The notes below the pieces were generated by a model. That model searched no databases. It was not told the DNA's origin and worked only from the letters and a program-made list of their open reading frames with translations. Shown here piece by piece: positions 1 to 5,838 of a DNA stretch of 5,966 bases (the stretch's first letter is position 1; each line of letters begins with the position of its first letter). The DNA is from Synergistaceae bacterium. GTDB lineage: Bacteria > Synergistota > Synergistia > Synergistales > Aminobacteriaceae. Made by a program: the position numbers and the translations under genes. The DNA lies in the NCBI GenBank assembly GCA_017394925.1, contig JAFPWQ010000239.1, positions 1 to 5,966 of the forward strand, written 5' to 3'.

Positions 1-68
1 ATTATAGCATAGACTAAGGGGTAATGTTGTCTGTGCACATAAATTTTTTCATGGAAGGAATGATTTTT

Positions 69-848
69 ATGCGCACGAGTCTGAAGCGTCTTAGTATCTT
101 TATGATTGTCATGATGTTCTTTGCTGTTATGTCTGGCGGCTGCGGTGGAGGTGGCAGCGGAGGAGGAGACAGTAATAATGTATCTCAGGAGAACAGGAAT
201 AACAGCGGATGGGATACAGATCCTGATGAACAAAACCAGAATAACAACGGAAATAATAATCAGAACGACAATAACAACAATAACGGTAACGGCGACAATC
301 AGAACGATAATAACAACGATAACGGCAATGATAACCAGAACAATAATAACGGTTCACCTGTAGCTATTAATGGAACGTGGGAGATTGTTTCAGGCCATGC
401 AGTTGTATCTGATGACAAGAGCAATTTATCGCTCACGTATAAGCCCGGCAGAATCGGCGAGATTGGAATCGAAATGAGGAGTAACGGCAACACCTACGGA
501 CCTGCATACAGCGGAATGTATACTCTAATGCTGACAGGAAATAATGTTATCGGTACAAACGGAATTGGGTCTTTGCTTGTTGATTACAGTTATGATGATT
601 ATCCTGACAGAACGGCTCCGCTTATATTCTCAAGTTTTCCTTCGTTCAAATATATTGGTAACGGCACATACGAGATGACAGAGGAAAACACTATGAATTC
701 GGGAATATCTGCACGATTCACGGTTACGCTTGAAAACTCTTCAACTCTGCACTTATATTACCGGACAGTCATAGACTCTGCACATGTTGGATTTGGTACT
801 CTTAATCATAGTGGCTGGTGGGATATATATCTCAGGAAGGTACGATAA
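69..848 (+). CDS. putative lipoprotein with Asn-rich linker, function unknown
   Basis: The predicted 259-residue protein is probably secreted and lipid-anchored. Residues 1-24 look like a lipoprotein signal: positively charged start (MRTSLKR), a hydrophobic stretch (about 8-21), then SGG before Cys25, an acceptable though imperfect lipobox. A Gly-rich tract (26-33), a polar stretch and an almost pure Asn/Gln/Asp/Gly linker (55-95) follow. The C-terminal part (about 98-259) begins INGTWEIVSG and alternates short beta-like segments with turns. Its beta-rich look recalls small lipocalin-like or carbohydrate-associated domains, but I do not recognise a family. The ATG at 69 is preferred because AAGGA (55-59) lies at good spacing; an in-frame ATG at 24 would add 15 residues before the signal peptide, and AAGGGG sits only 2 nt before it. 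The gene converges on the trp operon and has no functional link visible. Lipoprotein nature is fairly likely; function is unknown. Confidence 0.75.
   Translation: MRTSLKRLSIFMIVMMFFAVMSGGCGGGGSGGGDSNNVSQENRNNSGWDTDPDEQNQNNNGNNNQNDNNNNNGNGDNQNDNNNDNGNDNQNNNNGSPVAINGTWEIVSGHAVVSDDKSNLSLTYKPGRIGEIGIEMRSNGNTYGPAYSGMYTLMLTGNNVIGTNGIGSLLVDYSYDDYPDRTAPLIFSSFPSFKYIGNGTYEMTEENTMNSGISARFTVTLENSSTLHLYYRTVIDSAHVGFGTLNHSGWWDIYLRKVR
231..350 (+). repeat. low-complexity AAY-rich tract encoding an Asn-rich linker
   Basis: This tract encodes residues 55-94 of the lipoprotein and is an imperfect tandem array of AAC/AAT triplets interrupted by GGN, GAY and CAG codons. Motifs such as CAGAACGA-AATAACAAC recur. 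The protein product is an unstructured spacer between the membrane anchor and the outer domain. Such repeats can change length by slippage in whole codons. The open frames seen here in other frames and on the opposite strand are side effects of the biased composition. Confidence 0.8.
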
Positions 849-851
849 AAA

Positions 852-893
852 TTTTCGGCAGGTCGCTGATACATCCAACGGCCTGCATATTTC
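852..893 (-). terminator. intergenic hairpin, likely terminator of the trp operon
   Basis: An 8-bp stem pairs GCAGGTCG (858-865) with CGGCCTGC (879-886), with one G-T wobble and a 13-nt loop. On the minus strand it follows the trpA stop codon and is followed by GAAAATTTTTATC, so it resembles an intrinsic terminator for trpDCBA. On the plus strand it follows the lipoprotein stop, but the downstream tract (ATATTTCAAT) is poor in T runs. It may therefore serve both convergent genes unequally. Confidence 0.6.
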
Positions 894-897
894 AATC

Positions 898-1665
898 TCA
901 CATAGCATTCTTCATTGACTTCACATATTCGCCGACATAAACAGGAGAATTTTTTCCATGCTGAGCGATTATCTTTATGATTGCAGACCCGACTATAACG
1001 CCGTCAGATATTTTTGACATTCTTGCGGCCTGTTCTGGTGTTGAGATTCCGAAGCCTATTGCACATGGAATTTTCGTATGTTTCCGGACAGAGCTTATTA
1101 TCGCGTTAAGGTCAGTCGTAATTTCTTTTCGTGTTCCAGTTACGCCCAGACTTGAGACGATATAGAGAAAACCCTTTGCCTCACGTGAAATCATAGCGAT
1201 TCTCTCGTCTGATGTCGGCGCAATCATCGAGATTAAATCAACATCGTATTTATTGCATTCAGGTAAAAATTCATCTTTCTCTTCAAACGGCAAATCAGGA
1301 ATTATGATCCCGTCAACATGAATCTCTCTGCATGTCGATATGAATCTTTCAGTGCCATATGAGAATACAACGTTTGCATATGTCATGAATACAATCGGAA
1401 TATGAATCTCTTTGCGGATTTCACGAACCATATCAAAAATTTTATCTGTTGTTATGCCCCCTTTAAGCGCATTGTAATTTGCTGACTGAATCACTGCACC
1501 TTCAGCCGTAGGATCTGAAAACGGTATGCCGAGCTCAATTAGATCTGCTCCGTTCTTCACTGCCTTATGAATTATTGCCTTAGTCGTGTTTATATCCGGG
1601 TATCCGCACGTAATGAAAGGTATGAATGCTTTTCCGTGTTCAAATGCAGAATGTATATTACTCAT
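898..1665 (-). CDS. trpA: tryptophan synthase alpha subunit
   Basis: TrpA cleaves indole-3-glycerol phosphate to indole and glyceraldehyde 3-phosphate and passes indole to TrpB through the alpha-beta complex in the cytoplasm. The 255-residue protein has normal family length and a complete TIM-barrel pattern. ELGIPFSDP (44-52) carries the catalytic Glu (Glu49 in enterobacterial TrpA). SSLGVTG (171-177) is the mobile active-site loop, and GFGIS (204-208) with VGSAIIKII near 225-233 forms the phosphate site. Glu55 stands where enterobacterial TrpA has catalytic Asp60 (PTAEG instead of PLADG). The start at 1665 is chosen because GAGGAG (1675-1680) lies 9 nt upstream; an upstream in-frame start at 1692 lies deep inside trpB. 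The first 8 bases overlap the end of trpB, suggesting translational coupling. The protein contains no tryptophan. Confidence 0.97.
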   Translation of the reverse strand: MSNIHSAFEHGKAFIPFITCGYPDINTTKAIIHKAVKNGADLIELGIPFSDPTAEGAVIQSANYNALKGGITTDKIFDMVREIRKEIHIPIVFMTYANVVFSYGTERFISTCREIHVDGIIIPDLPFEEKDEFLPECNKYDVDLISMIAPTSDERIAMISREAKGFLYIVSSLGVTGTRKEITTDLNAIISSVRKHTKIPCAIGFGISTPEQAARMSKISDGVIVGSAIIKIIAQHGKNSPVYVGEYVKSMKNAM

Positions 1666-2851
1666 TGATATTTTCTCCTCTGTATCGTGCAATAGCTGCG
1701 CAGTCCTTATCGCCTCTGCCGGAAATCGTGATTACTATGATATTCTCTCTGCTTAATGACGGTGCTAATTTCATCGCGTATGATACTGCATGTGCCGATT
1801 CAATTGCGGGAATTATGCCTTCAGTCCTGGATAAATACTCGAATGCACATACAGCTTCTTCATCAGTTACCGGGACATATTCAGCGCGTCCGATGTCATG
1901 AAGATATGCATGTTCCGGGCCGATTCCCGGATAATCGAGTCCTGCCGAAATCGAATAGACCGGCGCAATCTGTCCGAATTCATCCTGACAGAAATACGAT
2001 TTCATTCCGTGAAATATGCCCATCCTGCCCGTTGCTATTGTTGCTGCTGTCTCGAATGTATTAATGCCTCTTCCGGCCGCCTCACAGCCTATGAGCTTTA
2101 CGCATGAATCATCAATGAAGTGATAGATACTCCCGATTGCATTTGAGCCTCCTCCTACACACGCAATAACATAATCCGGCAATTTATTCTCACGTTCAAG
2201 AATCTGTGCTTTAATCTCGCGTGAAATCACTGACTGAAAATCGCGGACTATCATCGGGAAAGGATGAGGCCCCATCACCGAGCCTAAACAGTAATGAGTA
2301 TCATCAATTCGTGTTGTCCATTCTCTGAATGCTTCCGAGACTGCATCTTTGAGTGTTCCTGTTCCTGTCTTAACGGGTATAACTTCAGCTCCGAGCAAGC
2401 GCATTCTGTAGACGTTAAGAGCCTGCCTTAATGTATCTTCTTCACCCATGAACACAACGCATGACATTCCCATTAATGCCGCCGCCGTTGCAGTTGCGAC
2501 TCCGTGCTGACCTGCTCCAGTCTCGGCGATGAGTCTCGTTTTTCCCATTCGTTTGGCGAGTAATGCCTGACCGAGTACGTTATTGATTTTATGTGCGCCC
2601 GTGTGATTCAGGTCTTCACGTTTGAGATATATTTTTGCTCCGCCTAAATCATTCGTCATTCTCTCTGCGTAATATAATCTTGACGGTCTGCCTGCATAAT
2701 CGTTAAACAGTCTGGTTAATTCTGTGTTGAAATCTGAATCGTTCCTGTAGAAATTATATGCTCTCTCAAGTTCATTTACCGCATTCATCAATGTCTCTGG
2801 GATATACTGCCCTCCGTGAATGCCGAAACGCCCGGCCTTATTCGTTGTCAT
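1658..2851 (-). CDS. trpB: tryptophan synthase beta subunit
   Basis: TrpB is the PLP enzyme that condenses indole with L-serine to give tryptophan. The 397-residue protein has the usual TrpB1 length. GRFGIHGGQYIPETLM (7-22) is the classic N-terminus. HTGAHKINN (83-91) contains the PLP Schiff-base Lys88. AETGAGQHG (109-117) carries the catalytic Glu110, CVGGGSNAIG (231-240) is the PLP phosphate loop, and SGRGDKD (377-383) is the C-terminal motif contacting the cofactor. The ATG at 2851 gives the conserved N-terminus and has GAAGG (2856-2860) 4 nt upstream and AAGGAG (2865-2870) 13 nt upstream; both spacings are imperfect. The longer frame from 2902 would overlap trpC and is unlikely. The gene starts 10 nt after the trpC stop and its TAA lies inside the start of trpA. 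The protein has a single Trp residue (178). Confidence 0.97.
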   Translation of the reverse strand: MTTNKAGRFGIHGGQYIPETLMNAVNELERAYNFYRNDSDFNTELTRLFNDYAGRPSRLYYAERMTNDLGGAKIYLKREDLNHTGAHKINNVLGQALLAKRMGKTRLIAETGAGQHGVATATAAALMGMSCVVFMGEEDTLRQALNVYRMRLLGAEVIPVKTGTGTLKDAVSEAFREWTTRIDDTHYCLGSVMGPHPFPMIVRDFQSVISREIKAQILERENKLPDYVIACVGGGSNAIGSIYHFIDDSCVKLIGCEAAGRGINTFETAATIATGRMGIFHGMKSYFCQDEFGQIAPVYSISAGLDYPGIGPEHAYLHDIGRAEYVPVTDEEAVCAFEYLSRTEGIIPAIESAHAVSYAMKLAPSLSRENIIVITISGRGDKDCAAIARYRGENINE

Positions 2852-2861
2852 TGTGCCTTCT

Positions 2862-3641
2862 TCACTCCTTCCTGAATTCCTCAAGCAATGCTCTTCTGTC
2901 ATGCGCCCTCATAAGAACCTCGCCTATAAGCACCGCGTCAGCTCCTGCATCACGAATCATTCTAACGTCATCCGAATTTCTTATGCCGCTTTCTGACACG
3001 AATAAAATATTTTCAGGAATAATTTTGCGGAGCCTCATACTGTTTTCATGGTCAATGCTGAAGTCCTTTAAATTACGGTTATTCACACCGATTATTCTTG
3101 CGCCTGCATTGAGTGCAATATGTATCTCGTTCTCATCATGGGCTTCAACGAGTGCAGACATTCCAAGTTCATCGCATATGTGAATGTATTCTCTGAGCTG
3201 TGGTTCATTCAGGATTGCACATATCAGCAGTACACATGACGCACCTAAAATTTTTGACTCGTATATCATGTATTCATCGACAGTGAAATCTTTGCGCAAA
3301 CATGGAATACTGACAGTACCGGCTATTTCAAGCAGATGTTCATCATGGCCGAGAAAATATTTAGGTTCAGTCAGAACAGATATTGCATCAGCTCCGGCAT
3401 TCTGATATTCACATGCAATATCAAGATACGGAAATTCTTCTGCGATTATTCCCTTTGATGGTGAAGCCTTCTTGCACTCGCATATGAACGATAAGCCTTC
3501 TTTCTTTAAGGCATTCTCAAATTCAAAATTGCCCTTTGGAATCTCATATGCCGTTTTCATCATGGTATCAAGTGAGATAATCTGCTTTGAATGTCTCACT
3601 CTTTCACGCGTGTATTCTGCTATCTCATCAAGTATATTCAT
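2862..3641 (-). CDS. trpC: indole-3-glycerol phosphate synthase
   Basis: TrpC closes the ring of carboxyphenylaminodeoxyribulose phosphate to form indole-3-glycerol phosphate. The 259-residue protein is a single-domain TIM barrel of normal length, without a fused TrpF domain. The catalytic residues known from Sulfolobus IGPS all have matches: Glu55 and Lys57 in ECKKASPSKG (55-64), Lys117 in LRKDF (115-119), Glu166 in LVEAHDENE, Asn187 in GVNNRNL (185-191) and Ser218 in VSESGI (215-220). The ATG at 3641 is preferred, with GAGGAG (3647-3652) 5 nt upstream; the in-frame GTG at 3647 overlaps that Shine-Dalgarno sequence. The gene lies 145 nt after trpD and 10 nt before trpB. trpF, usually between trpC and trpB in clostridial-type operons, is absent. 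The protein contains no tryptophan. Confidence 0.96.
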   Translation of the reverse strand: MNILDEIAEYTRERVRHSKQIISLDTMMKTAYEIPKGNFEFENALKKEGLSFICECKKASPSKGIIAEEFPYLDIACEYQNAGADAISVLTEPKYFLGHDEHLLEIAGTVSIPCLRKDFTVDEYMIYESKILGASCVLLICAILNEPQLREYIHICDELGMSALVEAHDENEIHIALNAGARIIGVNNRNLKDFSIDHENSMRLRKIIPENILFVSESGIRNSDDVRMIRDAGADAVLIGEVLMRAHDRRALLEEFRKE

Positions 3642-3665
3642 ATTCACTCCTCATCGCTTTTCTCT

Positions 3666-3720
3666 GCAAAAATATTTATCTTCATGTCCTGCTGAGTACA
3701 TATTTATTGCTCATTCCATG
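3666..3720 (-). repeat. direct repeat, copy 1, in the trpD-trpC gap
   Basis: This 55-bp unit matches a second copy starting 67 bp further on. Both share an identical 18-bp core (TTCATGTCCTGCTGAGTA on the plus strand, 3681-3698 here) flanked by GCAAAAATATTT on one side and GCTCATTC-ATG on the other. On the trp-coding strand this copy contains most of a 16-codon mini-ORF (3701-3651), MYSAGHEDKYFCREKR, whose TGA overlaps the Shine-Dalgarno region of trpC. No terminator-like GC hairpin is visible. The repeat is certain; whether it is translated is not. Confidence 0.85.
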
Positions 3721-3732
3721 TTGCCTGTCTGC

Positions 3733-3784
3733 GCAAAAATATTTTTTTCATGTCCTGCTGAGTATATATTCATGCTCATTCATG
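3733..3784 (-). repeat. direct repeat, copy 2, in the trpD-trpC gap
   Basis: This is the 52-bp partner of the repeat at 3666-3720, with the identical core at 3747-3764 and three single-base indels relative to it. On the trp-coding strand it holds the start of a 22-codon mini-ORF (3779-3711) containing NIYSAGHEKNIFA, which begins 7 nt after the trpD stop. One indel falls inside the shared peptide, after YSAGHE, so the two peptides diverge there. The duplication probably expanded the spacer between trpD and trpC. Confidence 0.85.
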
Positions 3785-3786
3785 AA

Positions 3787-4806
3787 TCATTCACGATTGC
3801 TTAACTCTGCAAATTTTTTCAGTGTCTCAAGTGCCTTCCCTGAATCGATAATCTTTCCTGCGAGATTAATTCCGTCTTTCATGTTCTCAGCCTTACCTGC
3901 AATATAGAGTGCCGCACCTGCATTCATTAACACTGCATTCCTCTTATGACCCTTTGAGCCTCTGAGAATATCACGTGTAATCTCTGCATTCTCTTCAGGA
4001 GTTCCGCCTTTCATGTCATCATGTGAGCATCTCTCAAAGCCAAAATCTTCGGGTGCAATCGTGTAGGATTTGAACCAGCCGTTTTTGATCTCGCATATTG
4101 AAGTCTCAGCGCAAAGTGAAATCTCATCAAGTTTATCCTGACCGTAAACTACCATGCCTCTTTTTACGCCCAGATTCACGAGTACCTGTGCAAGAGGATT
4201 AACGAGATATTCATCGTACACTCCGAGCAGCTGCATAGACGGTGATGCCGGATTAGTGAGAGGTCCTAGAATATTGAACACTGTCCTGAATCCTAATTCG
4301 CGTCTTATTGCCCCGACATATTTCATTGAGGCGTGATATTTCTGCGCGAAGAAGAAACATATTCCTGCACTCTTCAGAAGTTCGATACACTTTTCGGGAC
4401 TCTGATTGATATTCACTCCGAGAGCCTCAAGACAGTCCGCAGTTCCGCATTGCGATGATGCTGCTCTGTTCCCGTGCTTGGCAACTTTCACTCCTCCTGC
4501 TGATGCTACGATTGCAGATGTGGTTGATATATTGAAGCTGTGAGCATTGTCTCCTCCAGTGCCGACGATTTCGAGAACTTCCATTTCGGGATTCACTTTC
4601 AATGCATGTTCCCTCATTGCCGCCGCACACCCGGAAATTTCATCAATTGTTTCTGCTCTTGCACTTTTCGTTGACATTGCCGCGAGAAATGCCGCATTCT
4701 GTGTTGGACTCGTATTGCCGTTCATGATCTCATTCATCACTGTGTAGGCTTCATCGTAAGTCAAATCGCCTTTGTTCACGAGCTTTACTATTGCTTCTTT
4801 TATCAT
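3787..4806 (-). CDS. trpD: anthranilate phosphoribosyltransferase
   Basis: TrpD transfers the phosphoribosyl group from PRPP to anthranilate, the second step specific to tryptophan synthesis. The 339-residue protein has normal length for the stand-alone enzyme, without a fused TrpG glutaminase domain. The helical N-terminal domain (about 1-70) is followed by VGTGGD (81-86), the PRPP-binding glycine loop, NIST (92-95), KHGNR (110-114), RRELGFRTVFNILGPLTNP (168-186) and the metal-binding Asp227-Glu228 in DKLDEIS. The ATG at 4806 is supported by GGCGGTGATT (4811-4820), an extended near-match to the anti-Shine-Dalgarno complement. This is the first gene of the operon; the next gene upstream is divergent rpsD, so trpE and trpG are not adjacent. 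The only Trp residue is in NGWFK. Confidence 0.96.
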   Translation of the reverse strand: MIKEAIVKLVNKGDLTYDEAYTVMNEIMNGNTSPTQNAAFLAAMSTKSARAETIDEISGCAAAMREHALKVNPEMEVLEIVGTGGDNAHSFNISTTSAIVASAGGVKVAKHGNRAASSQCGTADCLEALGVNINQSPEKCIELLKSAGICFFFAQKYHASMKYVGAIRRELGFRTVFNILGPLTNPASPSMQLLGVYDEYLVNPLAQVLVNLGVKRGMVVYGQDKLDEISLCAETSICEIKNGWFKSYTIAPEDFGFERCSHDDMKGGTPEENAEITRDILRGSKGHKRNAVLMNAGAALYIAGKAENMKDGINLAGKIIDSGKALETLKKFAELSNRE

Positions 4807-4812
4807 GTATAA

Positions 4813-4858
4813 TCACCGCCCGAATGAAAAATTTTTTTGTGCGCTGAATAATAACATG
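4813..4858 (-). repeat. degenerate third copy of the trp intergenic repeat, with a 14-codon mini-ORF
   Basis: Just upstream of trpD, the trp-coding strand reads CATG, an AT-rich spacer, TTCAGC-GCAC and A7T5. This resembles the repeats in the trpD-trpC gap (CATG, spacer, CTCAGCAGGACATGA7TATTTTT) with a 6-nt, in-frame gap. It contains a mini-ORF at 4857-4813, MLLFSAQKNFSFGR, which ends with a TGA inside the trpD Shine-Dalgarno sequence. It has no good ribosome binding site of its own and no Trp codons, so it is not a classical trp attenuator peptide. Homology to the other copies is suggestive only. Confidence 0.35.
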
Positions 4859-4880
4859 AACGTTTTCATTTTCACGTGGC

Positions 4881-4910
4881 ATTATGCAATCATTAATGAG
4901 CTTATGTGAT
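4881..4910 (-). promoter_or_regulatory. possible trpD promoter
   Basis: On the minus strand ATCACA (4910-4905) and CATAAT (4886-4881) are spaced by 18 nt and match four and five bases of the sigma-70 hexamers. Transcription would start near 4874 and give a leader of about 70 nt before trpD. The site overlaps an inverted repeat, GCAATCA (4886-4892) and TGATTGC (4911-4917), and the palindrome CATTAATG (4891-4898), which could bind a repressor. In the rest of this divergent region a TAGAAT (4940-4945) facing rpsD is a possible -10, but its best upstream hexamer, TTGCCT (4914-4919), is 20 nt away. Confidence 0.3.
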
Positions 4911-5003
4911 TGATTGCCTTAAACTTTACTTTTTCAGGTTAGAATGTTAAACTCAATCTAATTTTGACGAAATAATTATCATTTTCAAGGAGAGATTACC
5001 AAA

Positions 5004-5615
5004 TTGGCAACACGAAGAGAACCGAGATTTAAATTATGCAGACATCTGGGTGTCAATGTATGCGGACATCCTAAAGCCTTAAAGAGATCTGATCCCAAGA
5101 AAGCATCAGCGGCGGCAAGTGCGCGTACAGGTCAGAAAGTATCACAGTACGGACTTCAGTTAATGGAAAAGCAGAAAATTAAAGCCTATTACGGGATACT
5201 TGAGAGACAGTTTGCGCGTTATTTCGACATGGCCAAAAAGAGTCAGGACATGACCGGCGTGGCATTGCTTAAGGCTCTTGAGTGCAGACTGGATAATCTG
5301 GTATACAGAACAGGATTCGCGCGTTCAATCCGTCAGGCACGTCAGCTTGTCTCACACGGCCATGTTCTTGTGAACGGTCAGAAGGTCGATATTCCTTCAT
5401 ACGGTGTGAAGGTCAACGATGTAATTTCACTCAAAGAGAAGACGAGAACGAATGCATTAGTCGAAGATAATTTCAACGGCTTTGTGAATTTCAACGTTCC
5501 TTATCTTGAAAAGGACAAGGCAAATTTCTGCTCAAAGTTAATCCGTGAACCGTTACGCGAAGAATTACCCATTGAGGTGAATGAAATCTTAGCAGTCGAG
5601 TTATACTCAAAGTAG
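5004..5615 (+). CDS. rpsD: 30S ribosomal protein S4
   Basis: S4 binds the 5' domain of 16S rRNA early in small-subunit assembly. The 203-residue protein has the usual length. The N-terminal domain opens REPRFKLCRHLGVNVCGHPKA (5-25) and keeps only two cysteines (12 and 20), so it is the zinc-free type rather than the four-Cys form. ALECRLDNLVYRTGFARSIRQARQLVSHGHVLVNGQ (about 91-126) begins the S4 RNA-binding domain, which runs to about residue 155. The start codon is TTG at 5004, supported by AAGGAG (4987-4992) 11 nt upstream and by the conserved N-terminus; no in-frame ATG fits. It stands apart from other ribosomal protein genes here and is followed after 21 nt by the metK riboswitch. S4 represses its own synthesis in several bacteria, but I see no defined binding structure in the 5' region. 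Confidence 0.97.
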   Translation: MATRREPRFKLCRHLGVNVCGHPKALKRSDPKKASAAASARTGQKVSQYGLQLMEKQKIKAYYGILERQFARYFDMAKKSQDMTGVALLKALECRLDNLVYRTGFARSIRQARQLVSHGHVLVNGQKVDIPSYGVKVNDVISLKEKTRTNALVEDNFNGFVNFNVPYLEKDKANFCSKLIREPLREELPIEVNEILAVELYSK

Positions 5616-5636
5616 CAGATAATAATCACAATTAAA

Positions 5637-5811
5637 CTCTTATCGAGAGAGGTGGAGGGACCGGCCCGATGAAGCCCGGCAACCTGTTTGAATCAGGTGC
5701 CAATACCGGCAGCAAGTTATGAATAAAAAGCTGAAGCTGGATGATGAGAGAGAGACAATAAACACGAAATCATAGCGTACTCTCTTAAATTCCAGGAGGG
5801 TACGTTTTTTT
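5637..5811 (+). ncRNA. SAM-I (S-box) riboswitch controlling metK
   Basis: The aptamer (5637-5750) has the S-box consensus: GAGAGGTGGAGGGACCGGCC, then GATGAAGCCCGGCAACC, then GGTGCCAATACCGGCAGC. Stem P1 pairs CTCTTATC (5637-5644) with GATGAGAG (5743-5750). P3 is ACCTG/CAGGT (5682-5686 and 5694-5698), and a short P4 is AGC-TGAA-GCT (5729-5738). The expression platform is an intrinsic terminator at 5776-5811. GAGAGAG, starting within the 3' strand of P1, can instead pair with CTCTCTT (5780-5786) as an antiterminator. SAM binding stabilises P1, frees the terminator and should switch metK off. It lies directly before the gene for SAM synthetase, as expected for feedback control. No convincing promoter is visible between rpsD and the aptamer, so readthrough from rpsD is possible. 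Confidence 0.97.
5776..5811 (+). terminator. Rho-independent terminator of the SAM riboswitch
   Basis: CGTACTCTC (5776-5784) pairs with GAGGGTACG (5796-5804), a 9-bp stem with one T-G wobble and an 11-nt loop, followed by seven T residues (5805-5811). Its left arm is shared with the antiterminator, so it forms only when the aptamer is SAM-bound. Confidence 0.93.
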
Positions 5812-5838
5812 ATGCATGTAAGGAGGCAAAAATAAATC

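Noticed and set aside
127..493. Open frames on the minus strand and in another plus frame across the Asn-rich tract
   Set aside because: They arise from the AAY repeat composition, encode unnatural Arg/Tyr/Cys- or Ile/Thr-rich strings and have no ribosome binding site.
4427..4747. Open frames overlapping trpD in other frames
   Set aside because: They are shadows of a strongly conserved gene with no start signals of their own.
4964..4969. TTGACG as a -35 box for rpsD
   Set aside because: A -10 at normal spacing would fall on the ribosome binding site, and no TATAAT-like sequence is there.
4807..5003. T-box or Trp-codon attenuator upstream of trpD
   Set aside because: No T-box consensus such as AGGGTGGNACC, no run of TGG codons and no GC-rich terminator hairpin is present on the minus strand.
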